Shown here: in pieces, positions 52,891-61,578 of the stretch
Layout of the letters: each line of letters opens with the position of its first letter
How positions within the stretch are numbered: position 1 is the stretch's first letter
Source: Prochlorococcus marinus str. MIT 9301
GTDB taxonomy: Bacteria > Cyanobacteriota > Cyanobacteriia > PCC-6307 > Cyanobiaceae
Assembly: GCF_000015965.1 (NCBI RefSeq)
Contig: NC_009091.1
Location: forward strand, 62,001 to 126,000
DNA: 64,000 nt
Direction: 5' to 3'
Position numbers and translations under genes: made by a program
Notes under the pieces: generated by a model
The model's database searches: none
Told to the model about the DNA's origin: nothing
Seen by the model: only the letters and a program-made list of their open reading frames with translations

Positions 52891-53815
52891 GATCTCCCTG
52901 ATAGTCGGTTTTTGTTGCTAATTCATTTAAGGAACGCGTACCACTAATAATTTCTCCATTTATTTCCCAAGAAGGAAATCCACTGATTCCTTTCGTTTGG
53001 CACAGCTCATACTCATTATCTTTACCATCTTTGGCACACTCAACTACTTTTAATTCTTTAACTGCTTCTTTACCAAATAATTGTTTCTGATCGTAGCAAT
53101 GAGGGCACCAGTATGCACTATACATAACAATATTGTTTTCACTTAAAAATTTTGCAAACTTTACTTTCTGGGGAGAGCTTGAAGTGGTAATTATTGGGGA
53201 TACATTTTCAGTGGGGTTTGCAACATCAATAGCATTAGATGGGTCAACGCTTGTTGACCAAATTAGGCCTCCCAGCAGTACACTAATGGCTACAATGAAA
53301 CCTCTAAAAATCATAGGTTCTCTACTTTCGAACTTTGCTCCAATCATAGAAATTATAAAGATAGAAAACGATAAAATTGCTGAAAGTATGCAAAAAAAGC
53401 AATATGCTTGAATCTTAAAAAACATTATATTTATCAATAAAAAGCTAAATGTTGATGACGCACAAGAAATTAGAAATACTAGCCACCAGAAAAACTTATT
53501 TAGTTTTTCTTTTGGGGAAATTACATTAAGCGAGAGTATTATTGTGATAAATAATATTGATAAATATGTTATAAATCCAGCTAATGAGAGAGGTATATTA
53601 ACTTGATTATTTTCAAATAAAGTACCCCAAGGACTGTTTAAAACTGTTTCACAACCATTTTGTATCCCTGGGCATGAAAGCGAAGTAAATAATCCCCAGT
53701 TTTTTAAAGTAATCGAACCTGTATCAACTATGCCTATAGTGCTAAGGATTGCGATTATAATTTTTGGCCATTTCAAATCTTTTTTATTTCTTCTATTTAA
53801 AGTCTTAAGGGACAT
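52880..53815 (-). CDS. VKOR-thioredoxin fusion (disulfide-forming enzyme)
   Basis: A 311-residue protein. Residues about 15-185 are a four- or five-helix VKOR domain with Cys48 and Cys55 (SCPGIQNGCETV) in the loop and the active pair CFFC at 139-142. Residues about 215-311 are a thioredoxin-like domain with WCPHC (Cys237 and Cys240). The domain pair makes disulfide bonds in lumenal or periplasmic proteins, using quinone. Cyanobacteria and plants have this fusion as the main oxidative folding enzyme. The gene converges on nadB. Confidence 0.95.
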   Translation of the reverse strand: MSLKTLNRRNKKDLKWPKIIIAILSTIGIVDTGSITLKNWGLFTSLSCPGIQNGCETVLNSPWGTLFENNQVNIPLSLAGFITYLSILFITIILSLNVISPKEKLNKFFWWLVFLISCASSTFSFLLINIMFFKIQAYCFFCILSAILSFSIFIISMIGAKFESREPMIFRGFIVAISVLLGGLIWSTSVDPSNAIDVANPTENVSPIITTSSSPQKVKFAKFLSENNIVMYSAYWCPHCYDQKQLFGKEAVKELKVVECAKDGKDNEYELCQTKGISGFPSWEINGEIISGTRSLNELATKTDYQGDLNF

Positions 53816-53919
53816 ACAAAAAGAAAGTTTGTTATTTACATTATCTATCCTAATATTATCTTGGCATGATAGTTATATAAAAATGCTGCTTAAATCTTTT
53901 AATTATTGTTTTTTAAGTT

Positions 53920-55284
53920 GTGAAACAAAATAGTCTCAATGTAAAACAAAAAAAACTATCTAAGATCGCATTCAGTCATGTTGGTTGTGAGAAAAATCTT
54001 GTTGATACTGAACATATGCAAGGCTTATTACATAAAGAGGGTTATGAAGTTGACAGTAATATAAATGATGCAAATGTTGTTGTTGTAAATACTTGCAGTT
54101 TTATTGAAACAGCTAGAGAAGAATCTATTAGAAAAATTCTTGAATATACAAATCAAGGAAAGGAAGTAATAGTTGCAGGCTGTATGGCTCAGCATTTTAA
54201 AGATGAGCTTATAAAAGAAATCCCTGAAATAAAAGGTTTGGTTGGAACAGGAGATTATCAAAAGATAGCCAAGGTTTTAGACAGAGTAGAAAAAGGGGAA
54301 ATAGTTAATGAAGTTTCAAAAATACCGGAATTTATTGCAGATGAGGAAATGCCTCGTTTTGTAGATAAAAATAAATTTGTTGCTTATCTTCGTATTGCAG
54401 AAGGCTGCAACTATAATTGCGCTTTTTGCATTATTCCTAAGTTGAGAGGTCCTCAAAGAAGTAGAACAATAGAATCTATACTCTCAGAAGCCAAAAGTCT
54501 TGCAAAAAAGGGTATTCAAGAAATCATTTTAATTAGTCAAATAACAACTAATTATGGTCAAGATATTTATGGAAAACCATCATTAGCCAAACTTTTGAAT
54601 GAGCTTTCTAAAGTTCCAATTCCTTGGATAAGGATACATTATGCTTATCCAACAGGTTTAACTGATGAAGTTATTAGAGCTTTCAAAGATTCAAAGAATA
54701 TAGTTCCTTACTTTGATTTACCACTTCAGCATAGTCATCCAGATGTGTTGAAGAGTATGAACAGACCTTGGCAAGCTTCCTTGAATGAATCAATTTTGGA
54801 GAAAATTAGAGAAGAAATTCCATCTGCTGTATTAAGAACTAGTCTCATTGTTGGTTTCCCTGGAGAAAAAAAAGAACATTTTGAACATCTTCTCCAATTT
54901 TTGGATAGGCATAAATTTGATCATGTTGGAGTTTTTATTTTTTCTCCTGAGGAAGGAACTGCAGCTTTTCATTTGCCAAATAAAGTATCTCCAGAGGTTG
55001 CAGAGGCAAGAAAAGATAACGTTATTTCAGTTCAACAAAATATCTCTAGAGAAAAAAATCAGATATATGTAGGTTCAAAAATGAAGATTATGGTAGAACA
55101 AATATCAGATAATAACGAATTAATTGGTCGGTCCTACAATTTCGCGCCTGAAATTGACGGAACTGTAATTTTATCTGTTAAAGAAAAAATTGATTTGAAA
55201 AATTATATTGGTAAATTTGTTGAAGCAAATATTTCTTTTGCGGATGAATATGATTTATATGGAGAGACTATTAAAATTTTGTAG
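53920..55284 (+). CDS. rimO: Ribosomal protein uS12 methylthiotransferase RimO
   Basis: A 454-residue methylthiotransferase starting at GTG. The N-terminal domain has Cys23 ([12 protein letters not shown]), Cys59 and Cys88; the radical SAM cluster is Cys163, Cys167 and Cys170 in GCNYNCAFC; a TRAM domain closes the protein. [18 protein letters not shown] is typical of RimO and separates it from MiaB. It thiomethylates an Asp in ribosomal protein S12. A second in-frame start four codons in is possible. Confidence 0.96.
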   Translation: MKQNSLNVKQKKLSKIAFSHVGCEKNLVDTEHMQGLLHKEGYEVDSNINDANVVVVNTCSFIETAREESIRKILEYTNQGKEVIVAGCMAQHFKDELIKEIPEIKGLVGTGDYQKIAKVLDRVEKGEIVNEVSKIPEFIADEEMPRFVDKNKFVAYLRIAEGCNYNCAFCIIPKLRGPQRSRTIESILSEAKSLAKKGIQEIILISQITTNYGQDIYGKPSLAKLLNELSKVPIPWIRIHYAYPTGLTDEVIRAFKDSKNIVPYFDLPLQHSHPDVLKSMNRPWQASLNESILEKIREEIPSAVLRTSLIVGFPGEKKEHFEHLLQFLDRHKFDHVGVFIFSPEEGTAAFHLPNKVSPEVAEARKDNVISVQQNISREKNQIYVGSKMKIMVEQISDNNELIGRSYNFAPEIDGTVILSVKEKIDLKNYIGKFVEANISFADEYDLYGETIKIL

Positions 55285-55288
55285 TTTT

Positions 55289-55381
55289 TTAAATTAATTT
55301 AACTGCTCTTAATAGCTTATCTAATGCGAAAGCAGCTCCAAAACCAAAACCAATAAATGCAAAATAGAAAATGATGTTCAT
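55289..55381 (-). CDS. petL: 30-aa single-span protein, probable cytochrome b6f subunit PetL
   Basis: ATG at 55379-55381 on the minus strand opens 30 codons: MNIIFYFAFIGFGFGAAFAL, then DKLLRAVKLI. One membrane helix is followed by a basic ending; the Leu-Arg-x-hydrophobic-Lys-Leu-Ile ending and the 30-residue size match PetL, a small subunit of the cytochrome b6f complex. It is short, so the call is tentative. It converges on rimO with four bases between stops. Confidence 0.55.
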   Translation of the reverse strand: MNIIFYFAFIGFGFGAAFALDKLLRAVKLI

Positions 55382-55445
55382 TAATTTTTTTATTTTTATT
55401 TAATTTAACATCAGATGAAAAGATTAGATTTTTTCGTTTAATTTC

Positions 55446-55832
55446 TTAATCTTGAATATATGGTAATTTTTTGTATAAACATTCCTCTGCTTTTTGTAGT
55501 TCCCGGCCTAGATATAGAGCATGATCGAATCTTGTTATTAAGTCATTTCTTTGTTCAGTGATCAATATTCCAAGTTGTTTCGCACTAATTCCTTCAAAAA
55601 CTTCATTACAAACTCTTTTATTTTGAGAGTCGCATTTAATTGGTTCATTTGTTTCTGGGTCAAGCGCATATCCGTCATCATTAATAGTATTTAGAAAGTG
55701 CTCTAAAATTATTTTATTTTCTTCTAAATCTACTTTTATAATGAAATAACCGTTTGGATCTAAGTCTATAGATCGGTTGGATAGACTATTATCAATCTTT
55801 ATTTTTCTATTTAAACTTTGACTTGAATCCAT
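55446..55832 (-). CDS. DUF4346 domain protein
   Basis: A 128-residue soluble protein. LDPNGYFIIKVDLEENKIIL is the conserved start of DUF4346, and FDHALYLGRELQKAEECLYK near the C-terminus (about 101-120) is its signature. The middle has two Cys at CDSQNKRVCNE. In many bacteria the domain follows a pterin-related or dihydropteroate-like protein; here it stands alone. Its function is unknown. It lies in a minus-strand series downstream of the FemAB-like gene. Confidence 0.8.
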   Translation of the reverse strand: MDSSQSLNRKIKIDNSLSNRSIDLDPNGYFIIKVDLEENKIILEHFLNTINDDGYALDPETNEPIKCDSQNKRVCNEVFEGISAKQLGILITEQRNDLITRFDHALYLGRELQKAEECLYKKLPYIQD

Positions 55833-55893
55833 TTTAGGAATTTAATTTCAAACTATATTACTAATATAATCTTTGGTAAAGCCGAATAATTTT

Positions 55894-57048
55894 TTATTTA
55901 AAGGGTATAGATTTATTTTCAAAATCAATTTCCATCTCGGTTTGTTTATTCACTTCATTTAGCCAAGGACTAATTATATTTTCCATATTTTTGTCAAACC
56001 ACTTATGCAAGCTAATAGTGCTTTTTGCAAAAAATCCTCTACGTCTCTTATGTTTGCCACCCGCTCCAGGATCAAACAAATGGATACCATTTTTTATTGC
56101 CCATTCAATTGGCTGGTAATAGCATAATTCAAAATGTAAATTAGATATTTCTTTTTGACTACCCCAATATCTACCCCATAAGTTGTTTTGATTTTTAACG
56201 CACATCGACATAGCAAAAATTTCATCTGAATCATGTTTTGATGCGCTAAAAAGTAAAAGATTTTTTTTATTATCAACCAGTGTTTCGAAAAATGTAGATG
56301 TTAGATATTTACTTCCCCAAACTCCCCACCTCGAGCAATGCTGTTCATAAAAATTATGCATTTTTTTGAGTATTTCTTGGTTGATATCATCTTCATTAAA
56401 AATTTCTACTTTAATATCTTGTTTAGTAATTGATTTCCTCTCTTTTTTTATATTTTTTCTCTGATTAGAGTTAAATCTAGAAAGAAAATCATTAAATGTT
56501 TTTTCTCCATTACTCCTCCATTCACTGCTGGAATTTATCCATTCATGGTATCCCAAAGATTTAAGATGGTTGCCCCAGCTTTCATCAATATATAAAAAAT
56601 TACAACTTAGAACTTTGTTTTTAATCGCAAAGCTTTCGATGTGGTTTATAAGTAAATTTGTAATTTCGTTCTTGTCTTTATTTTTTTTATAAAGAAATTG
56701 ATATCCATTTACAGGACTATAAGGACTCATTCCAATTAATTTAGGGTAATAATTTAAATTCAGCTCTTGAGCCAATCTTGCAAATGATTGGTCAAAAATG
56801 AATTCTCCATAGCTATGATTTTTTAAAAAAAGTGGTGCAATACCTAATATCTCTTCATTTTTAACAGCAACAAAATATAATGGCTGCCAACCAGTTTCTC
56901 TTGAAACACTTTTTGATATCTCAAGGTTTTTAATCCAAGTCCATTCATAAAATGGATTATTAATTCCATTGGCTAATTCATTCCATATCTCCTTGGAAAT
57001 TTCTTTAATTGATAATTTGACTTCAACTTTATGTATTGGTTGGTTCAT
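55894..57048 (-). CDS. FemAB-like/GNAT-fold acyltransferase family protein
   Basis: A 384-residue protein. NPFYEWTWIKNLEISKSVSR (about 31-50) starts the family region, then NEEILGIAPLFLKNHSYGEF, and later FELCYYQPIEWAIKNGIHLF with the terminal FDPGAGGKHKRRRGF. This is the FemAB_like domain (two GNAT folds), often labelled peptidoglycan biosynthesis-like, but the substrate is unknown. It lies 17 bases downstream of the RibD-like gene on the same strand. Confidence 0.85.
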   Translation of the reverse strand: MNQPIHKVEVKLSIKEISKEIWNELANGINNPFYEWTWIKNLEISKSVSRETGWQPLYFVAVKNEEILGIAPLFLKNHSYGEFIFDQSFARLAQELNLNYYPKLIGMSPYSPVNGYQFLYKKNKDKNEITNLLINHIESFAIKNKVLSCNFLYIDESWGNHLKSLGYHEWINSSSEWRSNGEKTFNDFLSRFNSNQRKNIKKERKSITKQDIKVEIFNEDDINQEILKKMHNFYEQHCSRWGVWGSKYLTSTFFETLVDNKKNLLLFSASKHDSDEIFAMSMCVKNQNNLWGRYWGSQKEISNLHFELCYYQPIEWAIKNGIHLFDPGAGGKHKRRRGFFAKSTISLHKWFDKNMENIISPWLNEVNKQTEMEIDFENKSIPFK

Positions 57049-57065
57049 CTATTATTAAATCTATC

Positions 57066-57716
57066 TTAAATTTTTTTGTAATGAATATGGATTTCATTAT
57101 TCATTAAATTTTTAATTGATTTTATTTCCCATAGTCTTTCGAGATTAAAAATCGCATTTGTTTGTTCTGGAGGGATCCATGTATATCTACCTCCAATAAT
57201 TCGTGGAATTATTGTAATTTTTATATCTGTTATTAGATCCTCTTTTATAAATGAATTTATAAGTTTTGCACCTCCTAATAGAGCTAAATCATTTATCCCT
57301 TGTTTTTTGAGTGAAATTAAAGTTTTTTCCCATGAATCTTCGAAAAAGAGTTCTTTCTCGAATTCATTATTCGACGAATTATCAACTTTACTTGAGCTTA
57401 TTAGCCATCTTCTAATTGGTTGACGAAAGTATTTCCAATTATTGTTAAATTTTTTGCTATTTGAAGCAACTATAGAAATTGGTTGGCTTTTTGATATATT
57501 TACTTCGTCATTATCATTGAGATTTTTAACCAGATACGTTGATTGATGAGCTACTAAAGTACCTAAACCAAAAATGGTGGCGTCAACCATTGATAAGTTT
57601 TGATTTAATATTTTTTTATCTTCATCGCTTCCAAGATGTGATTCTCCACCTCCAGGAAATGCAATTCTCCCATCAAGACTTGATGCTATAACAATTATTA
57701 CTCTTGGGATACTCAA
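57066..57716 (-). CDS. RibD C-terminal-like reductase
   Basis: A 216-residue protein with the RibD_C/dihydrofolate-reductase-like fold. VIIVIASSLDGRIAF is the typical first strand and loop, VDATIFGLGTLVAHQSTYLV the NADPH region, and LALLGGAKLINSFIKEDLIT the nucleotide loop near the C-terminus. There is no deaminase domain, so it is a stand-alone reductase. Its ATG overlaps the stop of the upstream tandem PTPS gene by four bases (ATGA), so the two products very probably act in one pterin or riboflavin-like pathway. Confidence 0.85.
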   Translation of the reverse strand: MSIPRVIIVIASSLDGRIAFPGGGESHLGSDEDKKILNQNLSMVDATIFGLGTLVAHQSTYLVKNLNDNDEVNISKSQPISIVASNSKKFNNNWKYFRQPIRRWLISSSKVDNSSNNEFEKELFFEDSWEKTLISLKKQGINDLALLGGAKLINSFIKEDLITDIKITIIPRIIGGRYTWIPPEQTNAIFNLERLWEIKSIKNLMNNEIHIHYKKI

Positions 57717-58639
57717 GTTTGCGTTACTAAACTATTTTCAAATTTCAACTTCAATGAGTTGGTTAACTTTTGATCAACATAAATTTCTGCAGCATTATTT
57801 GGACTCTCTTGGAGTCTTATTTTGTGTAATGTTGCACCAAGTTGATGTATTGGTTTTTTAAGAATATCAGAAATATATAAAGCTATATTTTCAGCAGTTG
57901 GAACGCAATTATGGAAAAATTCGATGTCTTTATTAAGAAAAGTATGATCTAGTTGTTCAACAATTAAATCGTTAATTGTATCTTGGAGGGCAGATAAGTC
58001 GCAAACCATTCCTGTTCTTTTATCAATGTCTCCTTTGACAGTAATATCAACAAGATAGTTATGACCATGTCCATTAACTCTGGCACATTTCCCATAGATT
58101 TTTTTATTCTCATCAAAGGATATCTCTTCTTTTGCAAGTCTATGAGCCGCTGCAAAATGAGTTTGTACTGTTAAAAATGCTTCCATGTTTTTTCCAAAAT
58201 AATCTGCCCATAAATTTGGGTTTTCATAAAGTCTTAGACTTGTAAGAGGTAAATCATCCTTCAGACGATGCCAAATCACCTGTACTAATGCTTCAGTTGT
58301 TGGAAGTATACCCTCTTGATTATCAACATTAAATTCAGGCCAGACATCATTTAAAAAACGAAAATCTAATTGTCCAGTAACCTTATCTTTAATGGAGTGT
58401 TTTACATCAGAGAGATTAAGTACCATTCCATCAGAGTCTAGTTCTCCACCCATTGAAACAATAAGTTCATAATTATGACCATGTCCTGGTGCAATACTGC
58501 ACTTTCCAAAAAGAGATAAATTTTCTTCTGGGCTTTTTTCAGGAAGCCAATAACGGTGACTAGAACTAAAGCAGGCACGTCGAGTTATGACGCATTCACG
58601 TCCTTTTCCATGTAATGGTTTGGATTGTGTAGAAGTCAT
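57713..58639 (-). CDS. Tandem 6-pyruvoyl-tetrahydropterin synthase/QueD-like protein
   Basis: A 308-residue protein made of two PTPS domains. The first (about 15-140) has RRACFSSSHRYWLPEKSPEE and FGKCSIAPGHGHNY, with zinc ligands His28, His53 and His55 and the catalytic Cys47. The second (about 150-285) has VQTHFAAAHRLAKEE and YGKCARVNGHGHNY with the same residues. Both copies keep all ligands, so both could be active. The enzymes convert dihydroneopterin triphosphate to pterin or 6-carboxytetrahydropterin. A fused duplicate is unusual compared to the single-domain QueD of about 120-150 residues. Confidence 0.9.
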   Translation of the reverse strand: MTSTQSKPLHGKGRECVITRRACFSSSHRYWLPEKSPEENLSLFGKCSIAPGHGHNYELIVSMGGELDSDGMVLNLSDVKHSIKDKVTGQLDFRFLNDVWPEFNVDNQEGILPTTEALVQVIWHRLKDDLPLTSLRLYENPNLWADYFGKNMEAFLTVQTHFAAAHRLAKEEISFDENKKIYGKCARVNGHGHNYLVDITVKGDIDKRTGMVCDLSALQDTINDLIVEQLDHTFLNKDIEFFHNCVPTAENIALYISDILKKPIHQLGATLHKIRLQESPNNAAEIYVDQKLTNSLKLKFENSLVTQT

Positions 58640-58689
58640 ACCTGTCTGCGATAATACTATCTTAAGGTTTTAAATACGCTTTTGTCTTT

Positions 58690-59247
58690 ATGGAACAATC
58701 CATTATCGAAAAAACAGTTCATACCATCAAGGGCAGAAGCATATTTTTAATAGGAATGATGGGTTCTGGCAAGTCACAAACTGGTTTGAAGCTGGCTGAA
58801 TTATTGAAGTATAAATACATTGATTTAGATACATTAATAGAGAAGTTGGCAAAAAAATCTATCAATCAAATTTTCAATGATGAAGGAGAAGATAATTTCC
58901 GTGAATTAGAAGCAAACTGTCTTAAAGAAACTATCAAAATTCCTTCATTAGTAATCTCAACTGGGGGAGGAATAGTTACCAAATCGGAAAACTGGGGAAT
59001 CTTAAGACAGGGAATAATTGCTTGGATAGATCTCGACAAAGATATAGCAATTGAAAGATTGAAAAATGAAATTAAAAATAGGCCACTTCTTCAGGGAAAG
59101 AATCTAAATGATCTATATATGAGCATTTTTCAATCTAGAGAAAATTTGTATTCTCAAGCAGATTTAAGAATTCAAGTAAAAAAAGAAAATATTGAAGAAG
59201 TTGCTTTGAAAATAATTAATGCAATTAATAAAGAAATAATTAGTTAA
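58690..59247 (+). CDS. aroK: Shikimate kinase
   Basis: A 185-residue kinase. Walker A GMMGSGKSQ is at 22-30 with the family pattern; DLDTLIEKLAKKSINQIF binds shikimate, FRELEANCLKE follows, then STGGGIVTKSEN and the lid Arg in NRPLLQGKN. It phosphorylates shikimate in aromatic amino acid synthesis. Its TAA overlaps the stop of the convergent CRR7 gene in a TTAA. Confidence 0.96.
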   Translation: MEQSIIEKTVHTIKGRSIFLIGMMGSGKSQTGLKLAELLKYKYIDLDTLIEKLAKKSINQIFNDEGEDNFRELEANCLKETIKIPSLVISTGGGIVTKSENWGILRQGIIAWIDLDKDIAIERLKNEIKNRPLLQGKNLNDLYMSIFQSRENLYSQADLRIQVKKENIEEVALKIINAINKEIIS

Positions 59248-59501
59248 TCTGGTTCAATTCTTACTGCAAACCATTTGATAACGTATCCTAATTTTATTTC
59301 TAATTCATAAGTGCTTTCCAACAATTCTTCAAAAAATTCCTGATCAGGATCTTCTATATTTTGATATATTGTTTGTGTTTCTGTCTTACTAAGCCAATTC
59401 TTCAACCATAAAATTGCTTCTTGCTTAGATACAATTTTTTCTTTTGAATCTGGCTCTAATAATACATAATGATCTGATGCTCTTATTAGTGGATTTGACA
59501 T
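59244..59501 (-). CDS. CRR7-like protein
   Basis: An 85-residue protein of the chlororespiratory reduction 7 family. SNPLIRASDHYVLLEPDSKE at the start and YELEIKLGYVIKWFAVRIEP at the end match the conserved DHYVVLEP and WYAVRLE blocks. In plants CRR7 is needed to assemble the NDH-1 complex of the chloroplast; cyanobacterial copies are less studied. Its start codon is only one base from that of the divergent gene at 59503, so its promoter must lie within that neighbour. Confidence 0.8.
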   Translation of the reverse strand: MSNPLIRASDHYVLLEPDSKEKIVSKQEAILWLKNWLSKTETQTIYQNIEDPDQEFFEELLESTYELEIKLGYVIKWFAVRIEPD

Positions 59502-59502
59502 A

Positions 59503-60210
59503 ATGAAAATTCTTCTTGGATTAATTCTTTGCTTGATTTTTCAAGGAATTTTTTTAGAAAATTCTTTTGCTCTAGTAGATTCTAACGTAAGAGAGTTTTT
59601 GGAAAATCGTGTAAATCAATGGCCCGAATTATATTTACCAAGTTTTAAATTGTCGGATACTTCTAAGGATTTAATTTATCCTAAATGGTTCGAGGGGAAT
59701 TGGCTTGTTACTTCTCAAGATATAGTTAATGATTCAGAAGAGCCAGTTATTTATAAAGTAAATTTCTTTAAGAATGATTCAGATTTAATTGTTGGTGATC
59801 GTGCAAAAAATTCTGAATCTATTGGAAAAGCAATATTTGGTGAAACCTTAATAAAGGTTGTAAATGATCCTCAATCTATTAATAATCAAATTACTTATTT
59901 AAAAGATGATTTTTATATTGATTCACGAATTACTGGGAGAAATCAGATCCAAGATGATGATATTTTTTTCGCAGATGAGCTAATTATTCAAACAGCACAT
60001 AAGCCAGGTGCTTCAAGGATTAATCAGGTAGAGACCATAACTAAATTTCAAAAATGTTCCGAAGAAATATTGGAAGTTGATAATTCAATCAAACCATCAA
60101 TTTGTGGAGTGCAATATGTAGCTTCTTATGGTTCAAAAGTTGGTGATCCTTCTATTCGTGCTATAAAAACAAATAAATATAAATTGAAGTTTGAATTTAT
60201 TGAGAGTTAG
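59503..60210 (+). CDS. Secreted protein, lumenal lipocalin-like, 235 aa
   Basis: A 235-residue protein with an N-terminal signal peptide (1-23, LLGLILCLIFQGIFLENSFA). LIYPKWFEGNWLVTSQDIVN (about 58-77) resembles the opening strand of a beta barrel, followed by many beta strands; AKNSESIGKAIFG and IIQTAHKPGASRINQVETIT are conserved-looking. It is close to a cyanobacterial and plant lumenal family of unknown role (possibly DUF6816). Its tail overlaps the GST gene by 14 bases. Confidence 0.75.
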   Translation: MKILLGLILCLIFQGIFLENSFALVDSNVREFLENRVNQWPELYLPSFKLSDTSKDLIYPKWFEGNWLVTSQDIVNDSEEPVIYKVNFFKNDSDLIVGDRAKNSESIGKAIFGETLIKVVNDPQSINNQITYLKDDFYIDSRITGRNQIQDDDIFFADELIIQTAHKPGASRINQVETITKFQKCSEEILEVDNSIKPSICGVQYVASYGSKVGDPSIRAIKTNKYKLKFEFIES

Positions 60211-60922
60211 CACTAAAAAGGTATTCTTCTAAGTTGTTTCTCCAAATGAAAAGATTTTCTAAGTAAGGGTTGTTTATGTATTCTTGGCTTCCCTCTCCTG
60301 AAAGAATTGGTCCTGCAGACTTTGGAAATTTTAGAAGGGATAATTGAGCAGCAATTGAAATATCTGCGATTGATAAACTATCTCCAACTAAATATTTCTT
60401 GTTGATCAAGGATTTTGATAAAGCTTCTAGTAATTTTTGGAGTTCTAAATTATCTTTAGAAGACAAAACTACATTAGAAATTTTGCTAAGATTTTTAAAA
60501 GGTAATTTATCAACAATACTTTTAACTGAAGAAGGTATTTCATCTGGAAGTAATGCAGTCCTTAGTTGTGGATTTTCAATTGCAGATTTTATTAAAGCTT
60601 TTCTACAAGTTGTAGCCATTGTAGTATCTGCCCAGTCTTCAATTAGTTTGCATTGTGCAAATAATATTGGATCCTCCGGAAAGAGTGGATTGTTTTCATT
60701 TTTTTTATCTAAATATTCACAAATAGTTGAAGAGTCATTAATAATTTGATCATTACTATCGACGATTATAGGTACTTGTTTTTGACCTGATAATTTAAAG
60801 ATTTCAAATTGGCCTATTCCAGGTGTTACTTCTTCAACTCGATATTGTAGTTTTTTTGCATGAAGAGCCATTCTTGTTTTTAAACAAAAAGCACTATGCC
60901 TAAATTGATATAATGTAATCAT
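60197..60922 (-). CDS. Glutathione S-transferase family protein
   Basis: A 241-residue protein with an N-terminal thioredoxin-like domain (about 1-78; FRHSAFCLKTRMALHAKKLQ with a Ser/Cys near the active-site position, then the GSH-binding KQVPIIVDSN and DSSTICEYLDKK) and a C-terminal helical domain with LVGDSLSIADISIAAQL. It binds glutathione and may detoxify electrophiles. The substrate cannot be told. It converges on the lumenal-protein gene. Confidence 0.9.
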   Translation of the reverse strand: MITLYQFRHSAFCLKTRMALHAKKLQYRVEEVTPGIGQFEIFKLSGQKQVPIIVDSNDQIINDSSTICEYLDKKNENNPLFPEDPILFAQCKLIEDWADTTMATTCRKALIKSAIENPQLRTALLPDEIPSSVKSIVDKLPFKNLSKISNVVLSSKDNLELQKLLEALSKSLINKKYLVGDSLSIADISIAAQLSLLKFPKSAGPILSGEGSQEYINNPYLENLFIWRNNLEEYLFSANSQ

Positions 60923-60967
60923 GCTGTTTAATGTTTGTTAAAACTTAGCTAAAAAAGTAATCTATTT

Positions 60968-61186
60968 GTGGAGCTGATGGGCGAATTTTTCTCTAATGTT
61001 GCGAGATATCCAAAGTATTTGATATCTATCATTATTGGGGGACTTGTTGCTTTGCTTGAACCTTTATTCAAGAATAGATCAAATCCACTCACAATAGTAG
61101 GGTTGATATCTTCTGTCTTAAGTGCTTTCATAACTGTTTATTTTGTCTTGCAAGCGATGACAAACCCAATAAATTTACAACCATAA
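60968..61186 (+). CDS. DUF751/Ycf33-family membrane protein
   Basis: A 72-residue protein from GTG 60968, or the ATG at 60977. EFFSNVARYPKYLISIIIGG (about 6-25) is the DUF751 signature, followed by a long hydrophobic stretch with two possible membrane helices (about 18-35 and 43-63). The family includes plastid Ycf33. Function unknown. Its TAA shares one base with the ATG of rbfA (TAATG), so the two are translationally coupled. Confidence 0.85.
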   Translation: MELMGEFFSNVARYPKYLISIIIGGLVALLEPLFKNRSNPLTIVGLISSVLSAFITVYFVLQAMTNPINLQP

Positions 61187-61578
61187 TGCCAAATAATTAC
61201 CGTCTTGCAAAAGTTTCTTCTCTTTTGAAGAAAGAAATAACCCTTATTTTGCAGAATGATTTGGAAAATGATCTCATTAGAGATCATTTCGTCAATATTT
61301 CTAAGATTGACTTATCAGGTGATTTGCAACACTGTAAAATTTACATAACTTCAACTGCTGAAGAGAAAGTCAGGAAAGAGATTGTGGAAAACTTGAATAC
61401 TGCTAAAAGCTCTATAAGGCATAGTTTAGGAAAAAGAATTGAGATGAGAAGAGTTCCAGAGATAATTTTTAAAGACGATGTTGTTCTTGATAAAGGATTA
61501 TCAGTCTTGAAACTTCTTGATGAATTAAAAAATAAAAATCAAAATAATAATGTTGAGGAAAAGGATGCCAAAAGTTAA
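61186..61578 (+). CDS. rbfA: Ribosome-binding factor A
   Basis: A 130-residue KH-type RNA-binding protein. RLAKVSSLLKKEITLILQND is the family start; VNISKIDLSGDLQHCKIYIT and FKDDVVLDKGLSVLKLLDEL follow. RbfA helps mature the 30S subunit and 16S rRNA ends, notably in cold. The C-terminal 15 residues are polar. It overlaps the start of hemD by 14 bases or more. Confidence 0.94.
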   Translation: MPNNYRLAKVSSLLKKEITLILQNDLENDLIRDHFVNISKIDLSGDLQHCKIYITSTAEEKVRKEIVENLNTAKSSIRHSLGKRIEMRRVPEIIFKDDVVLDKGLSVLKLLDELKNKNQNNNVEEKDAKS

